8,322 nt of DNA, taken from the NCBI GenBank assembly GCA_030672465.1, contig DAOVGJ010000152.1, forward strand, positions 1-8,322, in the 5' to 3' direction. This DNA comes from Pseudomonadota bacterium. Lineage in GTDB: Bacteria; Desulfobacterota; BSN033; WVXP01; G020346125. Made by a program: the position numbers and the translations under genes. Shown here piece after piece: positions 1-5,100 of this stretch. Position 1 is the first letter of the stretch. Every line of letters begins with the position of its first letter. The notes under the pieces were generated by a model. That model was not told where the DNA came from. It was given only the letters and a program-made list of their open reading frames with translations, and did no database searches.

Positions 1-34
1 AGGAAACTCACATTTCTAAACGTCTCCTGGGGCC

Positions 35-52
35 GCCGGCAAATCAGCCGGC
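35..52 (-). terminator. GC-rich hairpin downstream of pspC (possible transcript end)
   Basis: GCCGGC at 35-40 and again at 47-52 can pair across a 6-nt loop, about 40 nt beyond the pspC stop codon. A second, weaker inverted repeat (AGGCT at 78-82, AGCCT at 91-95) overlaps the stop itself. Neither is followed by a T-run on the minus strand, so this is not a canonical intrinsic terminator. It may mark the 3' end of the psp transcript or be incidental. Confidence 0.25.
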
Positions 53-93
53 AAGATAGGTGCTGATTTTAGATTTGAGGCTAGAAGGCGAGC

Positions 94-477
94 CTATGTG
101 TTGAGTCTACGATTCCAATCAAATTCTTTTGTCGTAACCGTATGTTCTATTCGCTGAATGCGACGCTCCAAGTTCTCATATCTCCGTTTCAGCCGATCGA
201 TCGCCCCTTTTCTTGAAAGGATATAACTGTTGTAGAACTCCTGCTGATCATCACTTTCGATGGGGATAACCGGCTCGGGTTTCATCAAGAGGGCCGCGAT
301 GAAGTACAATGCCATAATGGGCCAGAGTCCACTGAAAAAAAGCAGGATGAGCACGATGGCTCGAACCCAAAACACTGAGAAATCAAAATATTCGGCAACG
401 CCTCTGCACACACCTAGTAAAAGGCCGTTGCGGGAACGATAGAGCCCACCGCGAAGAATCTTTTCAAATCGTCTCAT
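94..477 (-). CDS. pspC: Phage shock protein C, inner-membrane stress sensor (PspC domain)
   Basis: A 127-residue PspC-family membrane protein, close to the 119 residues of E. coli PspC. Residues 8-40 form the PspC signature (LYRSRNGLLLGVCRGVAEYF, then aromatic residues). One long hydrophobic segment follows at about 38-65. A basic, heptad-like region at about 93-115 (LKRRYENLERRIQRIE) looks like the cytoplasmic coiled coil. In the family, PspC works with PspB at the inner membrane to sense envelope damage and recruit PspA away from PspF. The ATG overlaps the pspB stop as ATGA (474-477), which implies translational coupling. It is the last gene of the pspA-pspB-pspC unit under the sigma-54 promoter near 1640. 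No pspD or pspE follows within the 93 nt that remain. Confidence 0.93.
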   Translation of the reverse strand: MRRFEKILRGGLYRSRNGLLLGVCRGVAEYFDFSVFWVRAIVLILLFFSGLWPIMALYFIAALLMKPEPVIPIESDDQQEFYNSYILSRKGAIDRLKRRYENLERRIQRIEHTVTTKEFDWNRRLNT

Positions 478-722
478 GACGCACGGTCCTTTCCTCTGGA
501 ATCCAGAATAATAGTTTCTAAAGCCTCCACGCGTTCTTCCATTCGTGATAGTCCCTGATATATTTCTTGAATCATCTTAGCTTCCTCGGCCTCGAATTTC
601 TGGCCTTTTCGGGACAACCCCCCTCTCAGGATTTTGATGGCCATGAGGATGGTACTTCCAATAATGGCCAATGCCAGCACGATACCTCCAAAAACAATAG
701 CAACAATGAGAACTACTTGCAT
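474..722 (-). CDS. pspB: Phage shock protein B, small membrane protein with coiled coil
   Basis: An 82-residue PspB-like protein (E. coli PspB has 74). A hydrophobic N-terminal transmembrane segment (about 3-29, MQVVLIVAIVFGGIVLALAI...) is followed by a basic stop-transfer patch (KILRGGLSRKG) and a charged heptad helix at about 44-73 (EEAKMIQEIYQGLSRMEERV). I chose ATG 722 over in-frame GTG 734. The Shine-Dalgarno AAAAGGAG (about 741-734) runs directly into the GTG but lies 11 nt from the ATG, and starting at the ATG puts the membrane segment at the very N-terminus, as in known PspB. The 3' end overlaps pspC by 4 nt, and the 5' end overlaps a candidate small ORF. In the family PspB partners PspC in signalling membrane stress to PspA. 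Confidence 0.85.
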   Translation of the reverse strand: MQVVLIVAIVFGGIVLALAIIGSTILMAIKILRGGLSRKGQKFEAEEAKMIQEIYQGLSRMEERVEALETIILDSRGKDRAS

Positions 723-888
723 GGTGTAATCCACTCCTTTTGATACTCTGCAGAACGGTATTCCATATTGGGCAAACCAGAGAAATCATCCCTTAAGGTG
801 GCAGAGCCATTTTTTTCAAAGAGCCAGATTCCGGCCATTTCGCTTCATCCCATATGTCTTCCGAAGTATACAATTGATCCAGAGGCAT
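713..888 (-). pseudogene. Candidate small psp-operon gene of about 58 codons, interrupted by a one-base frame shift
   Basis: The gap between pspA and pspB contains two overlapping protein-like minus-strand frames. Frame A runs from ATG 888 to the TAA at 793-795 (31 residues, beginning MPLDQLYTSEDIWDEAKW). Frame B is open from about 844 to the TAG at 713-715. Its first ATG is at 838 (41 residues) and it ends EYQKEWITPCK. The two frames differ by one nucleotide, and either one extra A or a -1 shift in the shared stretch gives a continuous protein of about 58 residues. That stretch includes an A7 run (minus strand, 816-810), a natural place for slippage or a sequence error. The arrangement suits an operon gene: ATG 888 is 5 nt after the pspA stop, and the end overlaps the pspB start by 10 nt. 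I do not recognise the family. It has no membrane segment and is not PspD-like. It could be real, frameshifted, decayed, or non-coding. Confidence 0.42.
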
Positions 889-893
889 ATCAA

Positions 894-1592
894 TCAATGG
901 TTAGAAATCTTTGGTGTCCGAGTATTCTTGCCCTTCTTTGTAAGAGAAGATTTCAGGCTTTGCAGTTCCTTTTCAACTTCATCGTCAACGGCAAGGTTAT
1001 CCAGTTCTCCCTCCAGCGTGGGTTTTCTTCCGAAATTGACCAGATCAGCTTCGGCTTCCATCCTTTCGATGCGGTTCTCCAGCTCCTCGAACTTGATGAT
1101 GGCCTCAGTACTATCCACGCGACGGATTTCTTGCTGGGCACGTTTTTTCCTGATTGCATGAATGTGTCGTTGTACCAGGATACGCTGTTTTTCTCGTGCA
1201 GTCCCGAGTTTATCCTCAAGTTGCCCAATGTCGTCCTGATACTGTTCAACCAGGCTGTCGCATTCTATCAACTCTTTCTTAAGGGCATCCGCCCGGTCGC
1301 TGTATCTTCGCTTTTCCATCAGCGCTTCCCGTGCGAGATCATCTCTGCCTTTGTTTACCGCAAGCTCTGCCCTCTCTTTCCAATATTGCTCCCGGGACTG
1401 AACTTCCTCCAACTGGCGCTGAACCTTTTTGCTGTTTGCTATAACCCCGGCGCACGATGCCTTGATCTCAACCAGCGTATCTTCCATCTCACGGATCATA
1501 AGTTTGATCAGTTTCTCCGGATCTTCCGCCTTATCCAGCATGGCACTAATGTTGGAACTGATAATATCACGAAAGCGTGTGAAAATCCCCAT
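894..1592 (-). CDS. pspA: Phage shock protein A (PspA/IM30 family), membrane-protecting coiled-coil protein and PspF inhibitor
   Basis: About 232 residues, close to the family norm of 220-230. The N-terminus (MGIFTRFRDIISSNISAMLD) matches the amphipathic helix by which PspA binds stressed membranes. The EDPEKLIKLMIREMEDTLVE stretch that follows is the most conserved family segment. The remainder to about residue 185 is almost continuous charged coiled coil. The C-terminal 25 or so residues (KSSLTKKGKNTRTPK) are basic and variable. In the family, PspA holds PspF inactive in unstressed cells and forms oligomeric scaffolds on damaged membrane. Two ATGs are adjacent (1595 and 1592). The second is preferred because it lies 6 nt from the strong GGAGGT at 1604-1599, against 3 nt for the first, and because it reproduces the family start MGIF. 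It is the first gene of the operon, transcribed from the sigma-54 promoter at 1632-1646. Confidence 0.96.
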   Translation of the reverse strand: MGIFTRFRDIISSNISAMLDKAEDPEKLIKLMIREMEDTLVEIKASCAGVIANSKKVQRQLEEVQSREQYWKERAELAVNKGRDDLAREALMEKRRYSDRADALKKELIECDSLVEQYQDDIGQLEDKLGTAREKQRILVQRHIHAIRKKRAQQEIRRVDSTEAIIKFEELENRIERMEAEADLVNFGRKPTLEGELDNLAVDDEVEKELQSLKSSLTKKGKNTRTPKISNH

Positions 1593-1631
1593 CATGGTAC
1601 CTCCATTCCTTTGATTTTAGCAACTTGAAGA

Positions 1632-1646
1632 GCAGGAATTGTGCCA
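1632..1646 (-). promoter_or_regulatory. Sigma-54 (-24/-12) promoter of pspA
   Basis: The minus strand reads TGGCACAATTCCTGC. This matches the RpoN consensus TGGCAC-N5-TTGC at all but one position, with the exact 10-nt spacing between the invariant GG (-24) and GC (-12). The predicted start site is near 1620, leaving a leader of about 28 nt that contains the pspA Shine-Dalgarno. Control of pspA by sigma-54 and PspF is established in enterobacteria, and the divergent pspF fits. Confidence 0.85.
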
Positions 1647-1693
1647 GCGCCAACTCTTCGTTAAAAGCTTAAGGATTTCAAGGGGTTCTAAAC

Positions 1694-1723
1694 TTGACAG
1701 GGACCAACGGTTAGTGGTATATT
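1694..1723 (+). promoter_or_regulatory. Sigma-70-like promoter of pspF
   Basis: TTGACA at 1694-1699 is a perfect -35 box. TATATT at 1718-1723, 18 nt further on, is a good -10 box. The predicted start near 1730 leaves an AT-rich leader of about 39 nt before the pspF ATG. The -10 box and start site are interleaved with the TTAGTG/TGCTAA/TTAGCA half-sites, which suggests autorepression by PspF. Confidence 0.6.
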
Positions 1724-1739
1724 CTGCTAAGTATTAGCA
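1711..1739. promoter_or_regulatory. Probable PspF binding region (UAS/enhancer) with TGCTAA-GTA-TTAGCA inverted repeat
   Basis: A perfect 6-bp inverted repeat, TGCTAA (1725-1730) and TTAGCA (1734-1739), has a 3-nt spacer. A related half-site, TTAGTG, lies at 1711-1716 and could pair with the TGCTAA half. The centre of the perfect repeat is about 112 bp upstream of the predicted pspA start, the usual distance for a sigma-54 enhancer. The repeat also covers the predicted pspF start site (about 1730). In E. coli, PspF binds UAS sites between pspA and pspF, activating pspA and repressing its own gene. Assigning this repeat to PspF is inference from position and symmetry. Confidence 0.55.
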
Positions 1740-1768
1740 ATAATAACTACTATATTATATTTTTTACC

Positions 1769-2818
1769 ATGAAAACTCCCAAACCTTCCTCAAAAGAACG
1801 TATCCAGCCGCGATCCCCTGTGGGAACGGTAGAGGCCCTGGGACAGTCCGAAGCATTCCTGGAGTTCGAGGAACGCCTTTCCCGGGTTGCACCGGTCAAT
1901 CGACCTGTGCTTCTCATAGGCGAACGGGGGACTGGAAAAGAACTGGCTGCACGGAGATTGCATTACCTCTCGACCCGGTGGAAAGGCCCACTGGTGGCAC
2001 TCAGTTGTTCCGCCCTCACCCCCTCCCTTATCGAATCAGAACTATTCGGCTATGAAAGAGGAGCATTTACGGGGGCTGAAAGGCGACGGACCGGCAGATT
2101 TGAAGCTGCCGATGGAGGCACCCTTTTCCTGGATGAAATCGGCAACATCCCCATGGAGGTGCAGGAGAAGATACTTCGCGTCGTGGAATATGGCACATTT
2201 GAACGGGTTGGAAGTTCAGAAAGTGTTGAGGTGGACGTGCGAATCATCGCGGCTACGAATGCTGACTTGGTGGCGCTGGCAGAGGGAGGCCAATTCAAAC
2301 AAGATCTCCTGGATCGACTCTCCTTTGAAGTACTTTTCTTGCCCCCCCTCAGGGAACGGAAAGAGGACACTCTTCTGTTGGCAAACCATTTTGCAGCAAG
2401 AATGGCTTTTGAACTGGGTCGGGAGGAAATACCCCAATTCAGCGACGAAGCCGTTGCGGCACTCGAAAGTTATTCCTGGCCCGGGAATGTGCGGGAACTG
2501 AAAAACCTGGTTGAGCGTGCGGTGTATCGATCGGATTCAATGCTGATCGGGGACATTGTCTTTGACCCATTTCGGTCTCCCCATTGGGGGCATCGCCCAC
2601 CGCAAGAAGAAGATCACATGGTTGAAGCCGATACCCCCTCGATCGAGGACTTGATGGACAAACCCTTTAAAGAGGCAATTCGTGAACTGGAGATTCGGCT
2701 TTTGCAGCGGATACTTCAGAGGACTAAATACAATCAGAGAAAGGCAGCCCAGGCCTTAGGACTAACCTACCACCAATTTCGAGGACTATATCGTAAATAC
2801 ATCAAGGAGATTGAATAA
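1769..2818 (+). CDS. pspF: PspF, sigma-54-dependent transcriptional activator of the psp operon
   Basis: A 349-residue enhancer-binding protein with no receiver or other N-terminal sensory domain, as in E. coli PspF (325 residues). The AAA+ domain shows Walker A GERGTGKE (51-58), the sigma-54-contacting GAFTGA loop (98-103), Walker B GGTLFLDEIG (116-125), the DLLDRL segment with its likely arginine finger (about R183), and sensor II WPGNVRELKN (238-247). A Fis-type helix-turn-helix closes the protein (about 321-345, KYNQRKAAQALGLTYHQF), very like E. coli PspF. The tryptophan in YLSTRWKGP (W71) aligns with E. coli PspF W56, the residue through which PspA inhibits it, so the negative control loop is probably intact. 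No clear Shine-Dalgarno precedes ATG 1769, where the leader is T-rich, so low translation is plausible. An in-frame GTG at codon 18 is a less likely start. The gene diverges from pspA. Confidence 0.95.
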   Translation: MKTPKPSSKERIQPRSPVGTVEALGQSEAFLEFEERLSRVAPVNRPVLLIGERGTGKELAARRLHYLSTRWKGPLVALSCSALTPSLIESELFGYERGAFTGAERRRTGRFEAADGGTLFLDEIGNIPMEVQEKILRVVEYGTFERVGSSESVEVDVRIIAATNADLVALAEGGQFKQDLLDRLSFEVLFLPPLRERKEDTLLLANHFAARMAFELGREEIPQFSDEAVAALESYSWPGNVRELKNLVERAVYRSDSMLIGDIVFDPFRSPHWGHRPPQEEDHMVEADTPSIEDLMDKPFKEAIRELEIRLLQRILQRTKYNQRKAAQALGLTYHQFRGLYRKYIKEIE

Positions 2819-2829
2819 TCTCTCCCCAA

Positions 2830-2850
2830 AAAGGTCCGTAATCGACCTTT
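2830..2850 (+). terminator. Small hairpin downstream of pspF (possible terminator)
   Basis: AAAGGTC (2830-2836) pairs with GACCTTT (2844-2850) across a 7-nt loop, starting 12 nt past the pspF stop. The right arm can instead pair with AGGTC at 2852-2856. There is no U-tract, so termination here is only a possibility. Confidence 0.3.
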
Positions 2851-3323
2851 CAGGTCAGAACGAATCCCCATAAGAGGACTAAATACTAAAATATATGACC
2901 TCGTGGTTTTCTCAGGCCTAATGATTTGGGTTTCTATTAATCAGAACCCGTGTATCGGACATTCTTAAATCGATGGCGGATATTCCTCAATCCCAGACCT
3001 CCTGAGAGCTAAAATGCATACCTTTCCAACCTATTCATAGGCTCAGGTCGAGGCCTGCTCACCCTTGATGGGTCCCTCACTGCTCCAGTTGATTGTGCTC
3101 ATGAACAAGAGAGTTCTCCAGAAACTCAGGAAATCTCCGTCTAAAAATGGGATGACTTATTCAGGAATTTCCATTACAATTTCCATGACCAACTCGAAAA
3201 ACGGAATGGAGGAATACTATGAGGGCGGAGAAAGACGGGCCCTGTGGATAGGTGTAAGGTAAGCTACTTCGAGAGGACTCGTGAGGGATACTTTCGGGCA
3301 CCGGTACTTATGGGGGTAGGATA
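2851..3323. other. Intergenic region without a convincing gene
   Basis: About 470 bases separate pspF from the MerR-TPR gene. Visible structure is limited: an AT-rich patch near 2880-2900, an inverted repeat GGGTT...AACCC (2928-2949), and CCTAT-TC-ATAGG (3030-3041). A 65-codon open frame at 3065-3262 has no Shine-Dalgarno and an unconvincing Ser/Asn/Met-rich composition. The last bases hold the ribosome-binding site of the next gene (GGGGGTAGG, 3312-3320). I see no confident promoter, although one for the downstream gene is expected here. Confidence 0.6.
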
Positions 3324-4157
3324 ATGGGAAAGGGGTATCGGGCCAAGGATATTTCCCGGCTTTTTGGGCTTAGCGAAGGGCAAATCAAATCTTGGCACCG
3401 AAGCGGGCTTGTCCCCCATTTATACATGGAAAACGAGGAACCCGTCTTTGGATTTAGGGAGCTTGTGTGCTTCAAAGTCATGAAAGACTTAATGGATAAA
3501 GGCTTCACCCCGAGGCGGATGAGGAATTATTTGAATCAGCTCAAGAGGATCTTGCCGGAATCGGAAAGGCCCTTGACGGAACTCAAGTTCACCATTGAGG
3601 GAGGAAAACTTCTCGTTTGCAAGGAGGGACAGACCTTCGACCCTCGAGGACAACTCCATATGGACTTCTCCGTGAAAAAACCACGGGCCGTGGTTTCCAT
3701 CAATCGACGGAGATATGGCATTTTGCGGTCCTTGGAATCCGAGGGAAAAAATGATCCAGAGAGGTCGATTTTAGAATATAGGCTCCTCTTGAAACTTGAC
3801 CCCAGGGATGCAGACGCCATGGTAAACCTCGGCAATATCTATTACGGGATCGGCAACACGGAGAAGGCTCACCATTGGTATCTCGAAGCCCTCATAGTGG
3901 AACCAGAGCACGTGGAGGGGAATTACAATTTCGCGAACCTCCTGGACGAGCAGGGGGAGGTTCAAACCGCCATTCTTTTCTATCTCCGATCCATCAGGAA
4001 CGAAACAACCTTTGCGGATGCCCATTTCAACGTGGCGGTCTGTTTCCATAAGCTGGGGAGATTTGACGAGGCCAAGAGATATTTTAAATCTTATCTGAGA
4101 TTTGACTCCACCAGTGAATGGGCAAAAATAGCCCTGGAATTGCTCAACTCCTATTGA
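3324..4157 (+). CDS. MerR-type HTH regulator fused to tetratricopeptide repeats
   Basis: 277 residues in two parts. Residues 5-75 form a MerR-like winged helix: YRAKDISRLFGLSEGQIKSW is the helix-turn-helix, GFRELVCFKVMKDLMDKGF the wing and second helices, and MRNYLNQLKRIL the start of the dimerisation helix. A linker of about 80-130 (ELKFTIEGGKLLVCKEGQ) looks like a small beta module. Three or so TPR units follow at about 132-265, clearest in AMVNLGNIYYGIGNTEKAHH and AHFNVAVCFHKLGRFDEAKR. There is no effector-binding cysteine cluster as in metal-sensing MerR proteins, so the TPR part probably binds a protein partner. The target is unknown. Start ATG 3324 has GGGGGTAGG 3 nt upstream. A strong hairpin lies just past the stop. 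The fusion is recognisable by motif; the function is inference. Confidence 0.82.
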   Translation: MGKGYRAKDISRLFGLSEGQIKSWHRSGLVPHLYMENEEPVFGFRELVCFKVMKDLMDKGFTPRRMRNYLNQLKRILPESERPLTELKFTIEGGKLLVCKEGQTFDPRGQLHMDFSVKKPRAVVSINRRRYGILRSLESEGKNDPERSILEYRLLLKLDPRDADAMVNLGNIYYGIGNTEKAHHWYLEALIVEPEHVEGNYNFANLLDEQGEVQTAILFYLRSIRNETTFADAHFNVAVCFHKLGRFDEAKRYFKSYLRFDSTSEWAKIALELLNSY

Positions 4158-4175
4158 GGTGATGAGATCTTACCC

Positions 4176-4197
4176 GGCAGGATAGCATTATCCTGCC
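4176..4197 (+). terminator. Perfect 9-bp hairpin after the MerR-TPR gene
   Basis: GGCAGGATA (4176-4184) pairs perfectly with TATCCTGCC (4189-4197) across the tetraloop GCAT, 19 nt after the stop codon. The following bases (AAATGAAATTTATG) contain no U-tract. It could be a factor-assisted terminator, an mRNA-stabilising 3' structure or a protein-binding palindrome. It also lies close upstream of the next gene. Confidence 0.45.
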
Positions 4198-4240
4198 AAA
4201 TGAAATTTATGAAATCTGTGAAAAAGTCGCTCTTCGCTGC

Positions 4241-4281
4241 TCAGAGCTCCTTTTCATGGTTTTTCAGAGTTCTCTTCATGG
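4241..4281. repeat. Imperfect tandem repeat in the leader of the small gene
   Basis: TCAGAGCTCCTTTTCATGG (4241-4259) is repeated as TCAGAGTTCTCTTCATGG (4264-4281), with about 16 positions shared and a period near 23 nt. It lies directly upstream of the Shine-Dalgarno of the 14-codon ORF. Its role is unknown, and it may be a local duplication. Confidence 0.4.
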
Positions 4282-4290
4282 GGAGGTGCT

Positions 4291-4335
4291 ATGGGTCGAT
4301 ATCGACGGCACGTCCCGGATATGCGCAACTCATGA
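4291..4335 (+). CDS. 14-codon leader ORF overlapping the DUF6504-like gene
   Basis: ATG 4291 follows GGGGAGG by 4 nt, the strongest ribosome-binding site in this intergenic stretch. The frame encodes MGRYRRHVPDMRNS and stops at TGA 4333-4335, overlapping the next ATG (4332) as ATGA. This is the classical arrangement for translational coupling. The peptide is basic, with no recognised family. It may be a leader that delivers ribosomes to the next gene, or the true N-terminus of that gene if a frame shift separates them. Confidence 0.35.
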   Translation: MGRYRRHVPDMRNS

Positions 4336-4577
4336 AACGTCTTGAACTCATTCACGTAGAGTGCTATAGCGGTTATAAGGCCAATGAGACCCCTCGGGCC
4401 TTCATATGGAAGGGGAGGAAATATGGGATTGTGGAGATAAGGGACAGGTGGTATGAAGGCGGAATTTCCAGGCGATCCATCCGGCTCGACTACTACAAGG
4501 TGTTGGCCGAGGACGGACGGGAATACATCCTCCGTTACCATGGCCTTTTCGACAAATGGGCGCTCCTTCTGAAGTAA
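4332..4577 (+). CDS. Small DUF6504-like protein
   Basis: 81 residues from ATG 4332. The core pattern is VECYSGYKANETPRAF, then IWKGRKYGIVEIRDRWYEG, then DYYKVLAEDGREYILRYHG with a final WALLL. It resembles the small beta-rich DUF6504-type family (P-x-x-F-x-W-x-G-R, a D-R-W motif, then a strand ending in a YxLRY-like motif). I know no biochemical function for this family. The open frame extends up to ATG 4200, but the extra 44 residues are Ser/Phe/Lys-rich, begin right at a hairpin and lack a Shine-Dalgarno. The conserved part starts near residue 8 of the short form, so 4332 is preferred. Only a weak site precedes it, which fits coupling to the 14-codon ORF. It converges with rimI 38 nt further on. 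Confidence 0.7.
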   Translation: MKRLELIHVECYSGYKANETPRAFIWKGRKYGIVEIRDRWYEGGISRRSIRLDYYKVLAEDGREYILRYHGLFDKWALLLK

Positions 4578-4587
4578 CCCCCGCTTT

Positions 4588-4612
4588 CAGGCCCAAGCGC
4601 GATCTGGGTCTG
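4588..4612. terminator. Hairpin between convergent genes (possible bidirectional terminator)
   Basis: CAGGCCCA (4588-4595) pairs with TGGGTCTG (4605-4612) with one G-U wobble and a 9-nt loop. It sits midway between the convergent stop codons of the DUF6504-like gene and rimI. Neither side has a clear U-tract, so the call rests mainly on position. Confidence 0.35.
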
Positions 4613-4615
4613 CGG

Positions 4616-5014
4616 TCATCTCACCATGATATGGGCGTCTTCGGTCCAATAGTATCGTGGAATGATTCCCTTTTTACGAAACCCCAATTTCTCATAGAAG
4701 GCCTGGGCGCCAGTGTTGGTTTCCCTTACCTCCACCCAGATGAATTCGCCCGTTGAATTCCCGAAGACCTCCCTGACCAGTTGGGTTCCTATCCCCTTCC
4801 TCCTGTGGCGAGGATCGACGGCGATGGAAATGATATGGCCTTCAGGTGTGTAGACGAGGTAGCCAAGGATCTCCTCCTCTCCATAAACCAGGAACGTGGT
4901 GGGGTTGGATTGATAGAGGCTCGTTAAAATTCGCCGGCTATAGGGCGATTTGGGAAAAGCCTGGGCCTCTATTTCCAGAATGCGATCCATATCCGAGGAG
5001 GTGAAAAGCCTCAT
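4616..5014 (-). CDS. rimI: RimI-like GNAT N-acetyltransferase
   Basis: About 132 residues, the usual size for RimI. The acetyl-CoA-binding motif A is clear at about 63-82 (ISIAVDPRHRRKGIGTQLV, with the R-x-x-G-x-G loop RRKGIG). It is followed by WVEVRETNTGAQAFYEKLGF (94-113), where the Glu, Asn and Tyr match the RimI pattern E-V-R-x-x-N...A-x-x-F/L-Y. The end, YYWTEDAHIMVR, matches the C-terminal strand of the family. RimI acetylates the N-terminal alanine of ribosomal protein S18, and related enzymes act on other protein N-termini. The exact substrate here is inferred and a generic GNAT is the alternative. Two adjacent ATGs exist (5017 and 5014). The second is better spaced from AAAGGG (5025-5020), 5 nt against 2. 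The gene has its own likely promoter and is divergent from the YkgJ-type gene. Confidence 0.8.
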   Translation of the reverse strand: MRLFTSSDMDRILEIEAQAFPKSPYSRRILTSLYQSNPTTFLVYGEEEILGYLVYTPEGHIISIAVDPRHRRKGIGTQLVREVFGNSTGEFIWVEVRETNTGAQAFYEKLGFRKKGIIPRYYWTEDAHIMVR

Positions 5015-5043
5015 CATTTCCCTTTATTCTTTTTCCCTTTTTT

Positions 5044-5072
5044 GATATAAAACGACTAACTCATTGTCTCAA
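5044..5072 (-). promoter_or_regulatory. Sigma-70-like promoter of rimI
   Basis: On the minus strand, TTGAGA (5072-5067), a 17-nt spacer and TATATC (5049-5044) give a good housekeeping-type promoter. The predicted start is near 5037, about 20 nt before the rimI start codon. It lies in the 83-nt divergent gap. Confidence 0.45.
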
Positions 5073-5100
5073 AAGATGAGGCCCTGGTAAAGGGGGAGAC

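Noticed and set aside
768..1628. Long plus-strand open frame (286 codons) opposite pspA
   Set aside because: It is the antisense shadow of pspA. Its product is Phe/Leu/Cys-rich with no family resemblance, while the minus strand encodes an unmistakable PspA with a good ribosome-binding site and promoter.
3065..3262. 65-codon plus-strand ORF between pspF and the MerR-TPR gene
   Set aside because: There is no Shine-Dalgarno and the composition is unconvincing. A neighbouring frame shows a short protein-like stretch (about 24 codons), but it is bounded by stops and too short to support.
3391..3410. TGGCACC...GC resembling a sigma-54 promoter inside the MerR-TPR gene
   Set aside because: The -12 GC is one base out of register and the site lies within coding sequence for the HTH domain.
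4295..4306. 12-bp perfect palindrome GTCGATATCGAC
   Set aside because: It lies inside the 14-codon ORF. It has no spacer and no second copy nearby. It could be an operator, but nothing else supports that, so it was not listed as a feature.
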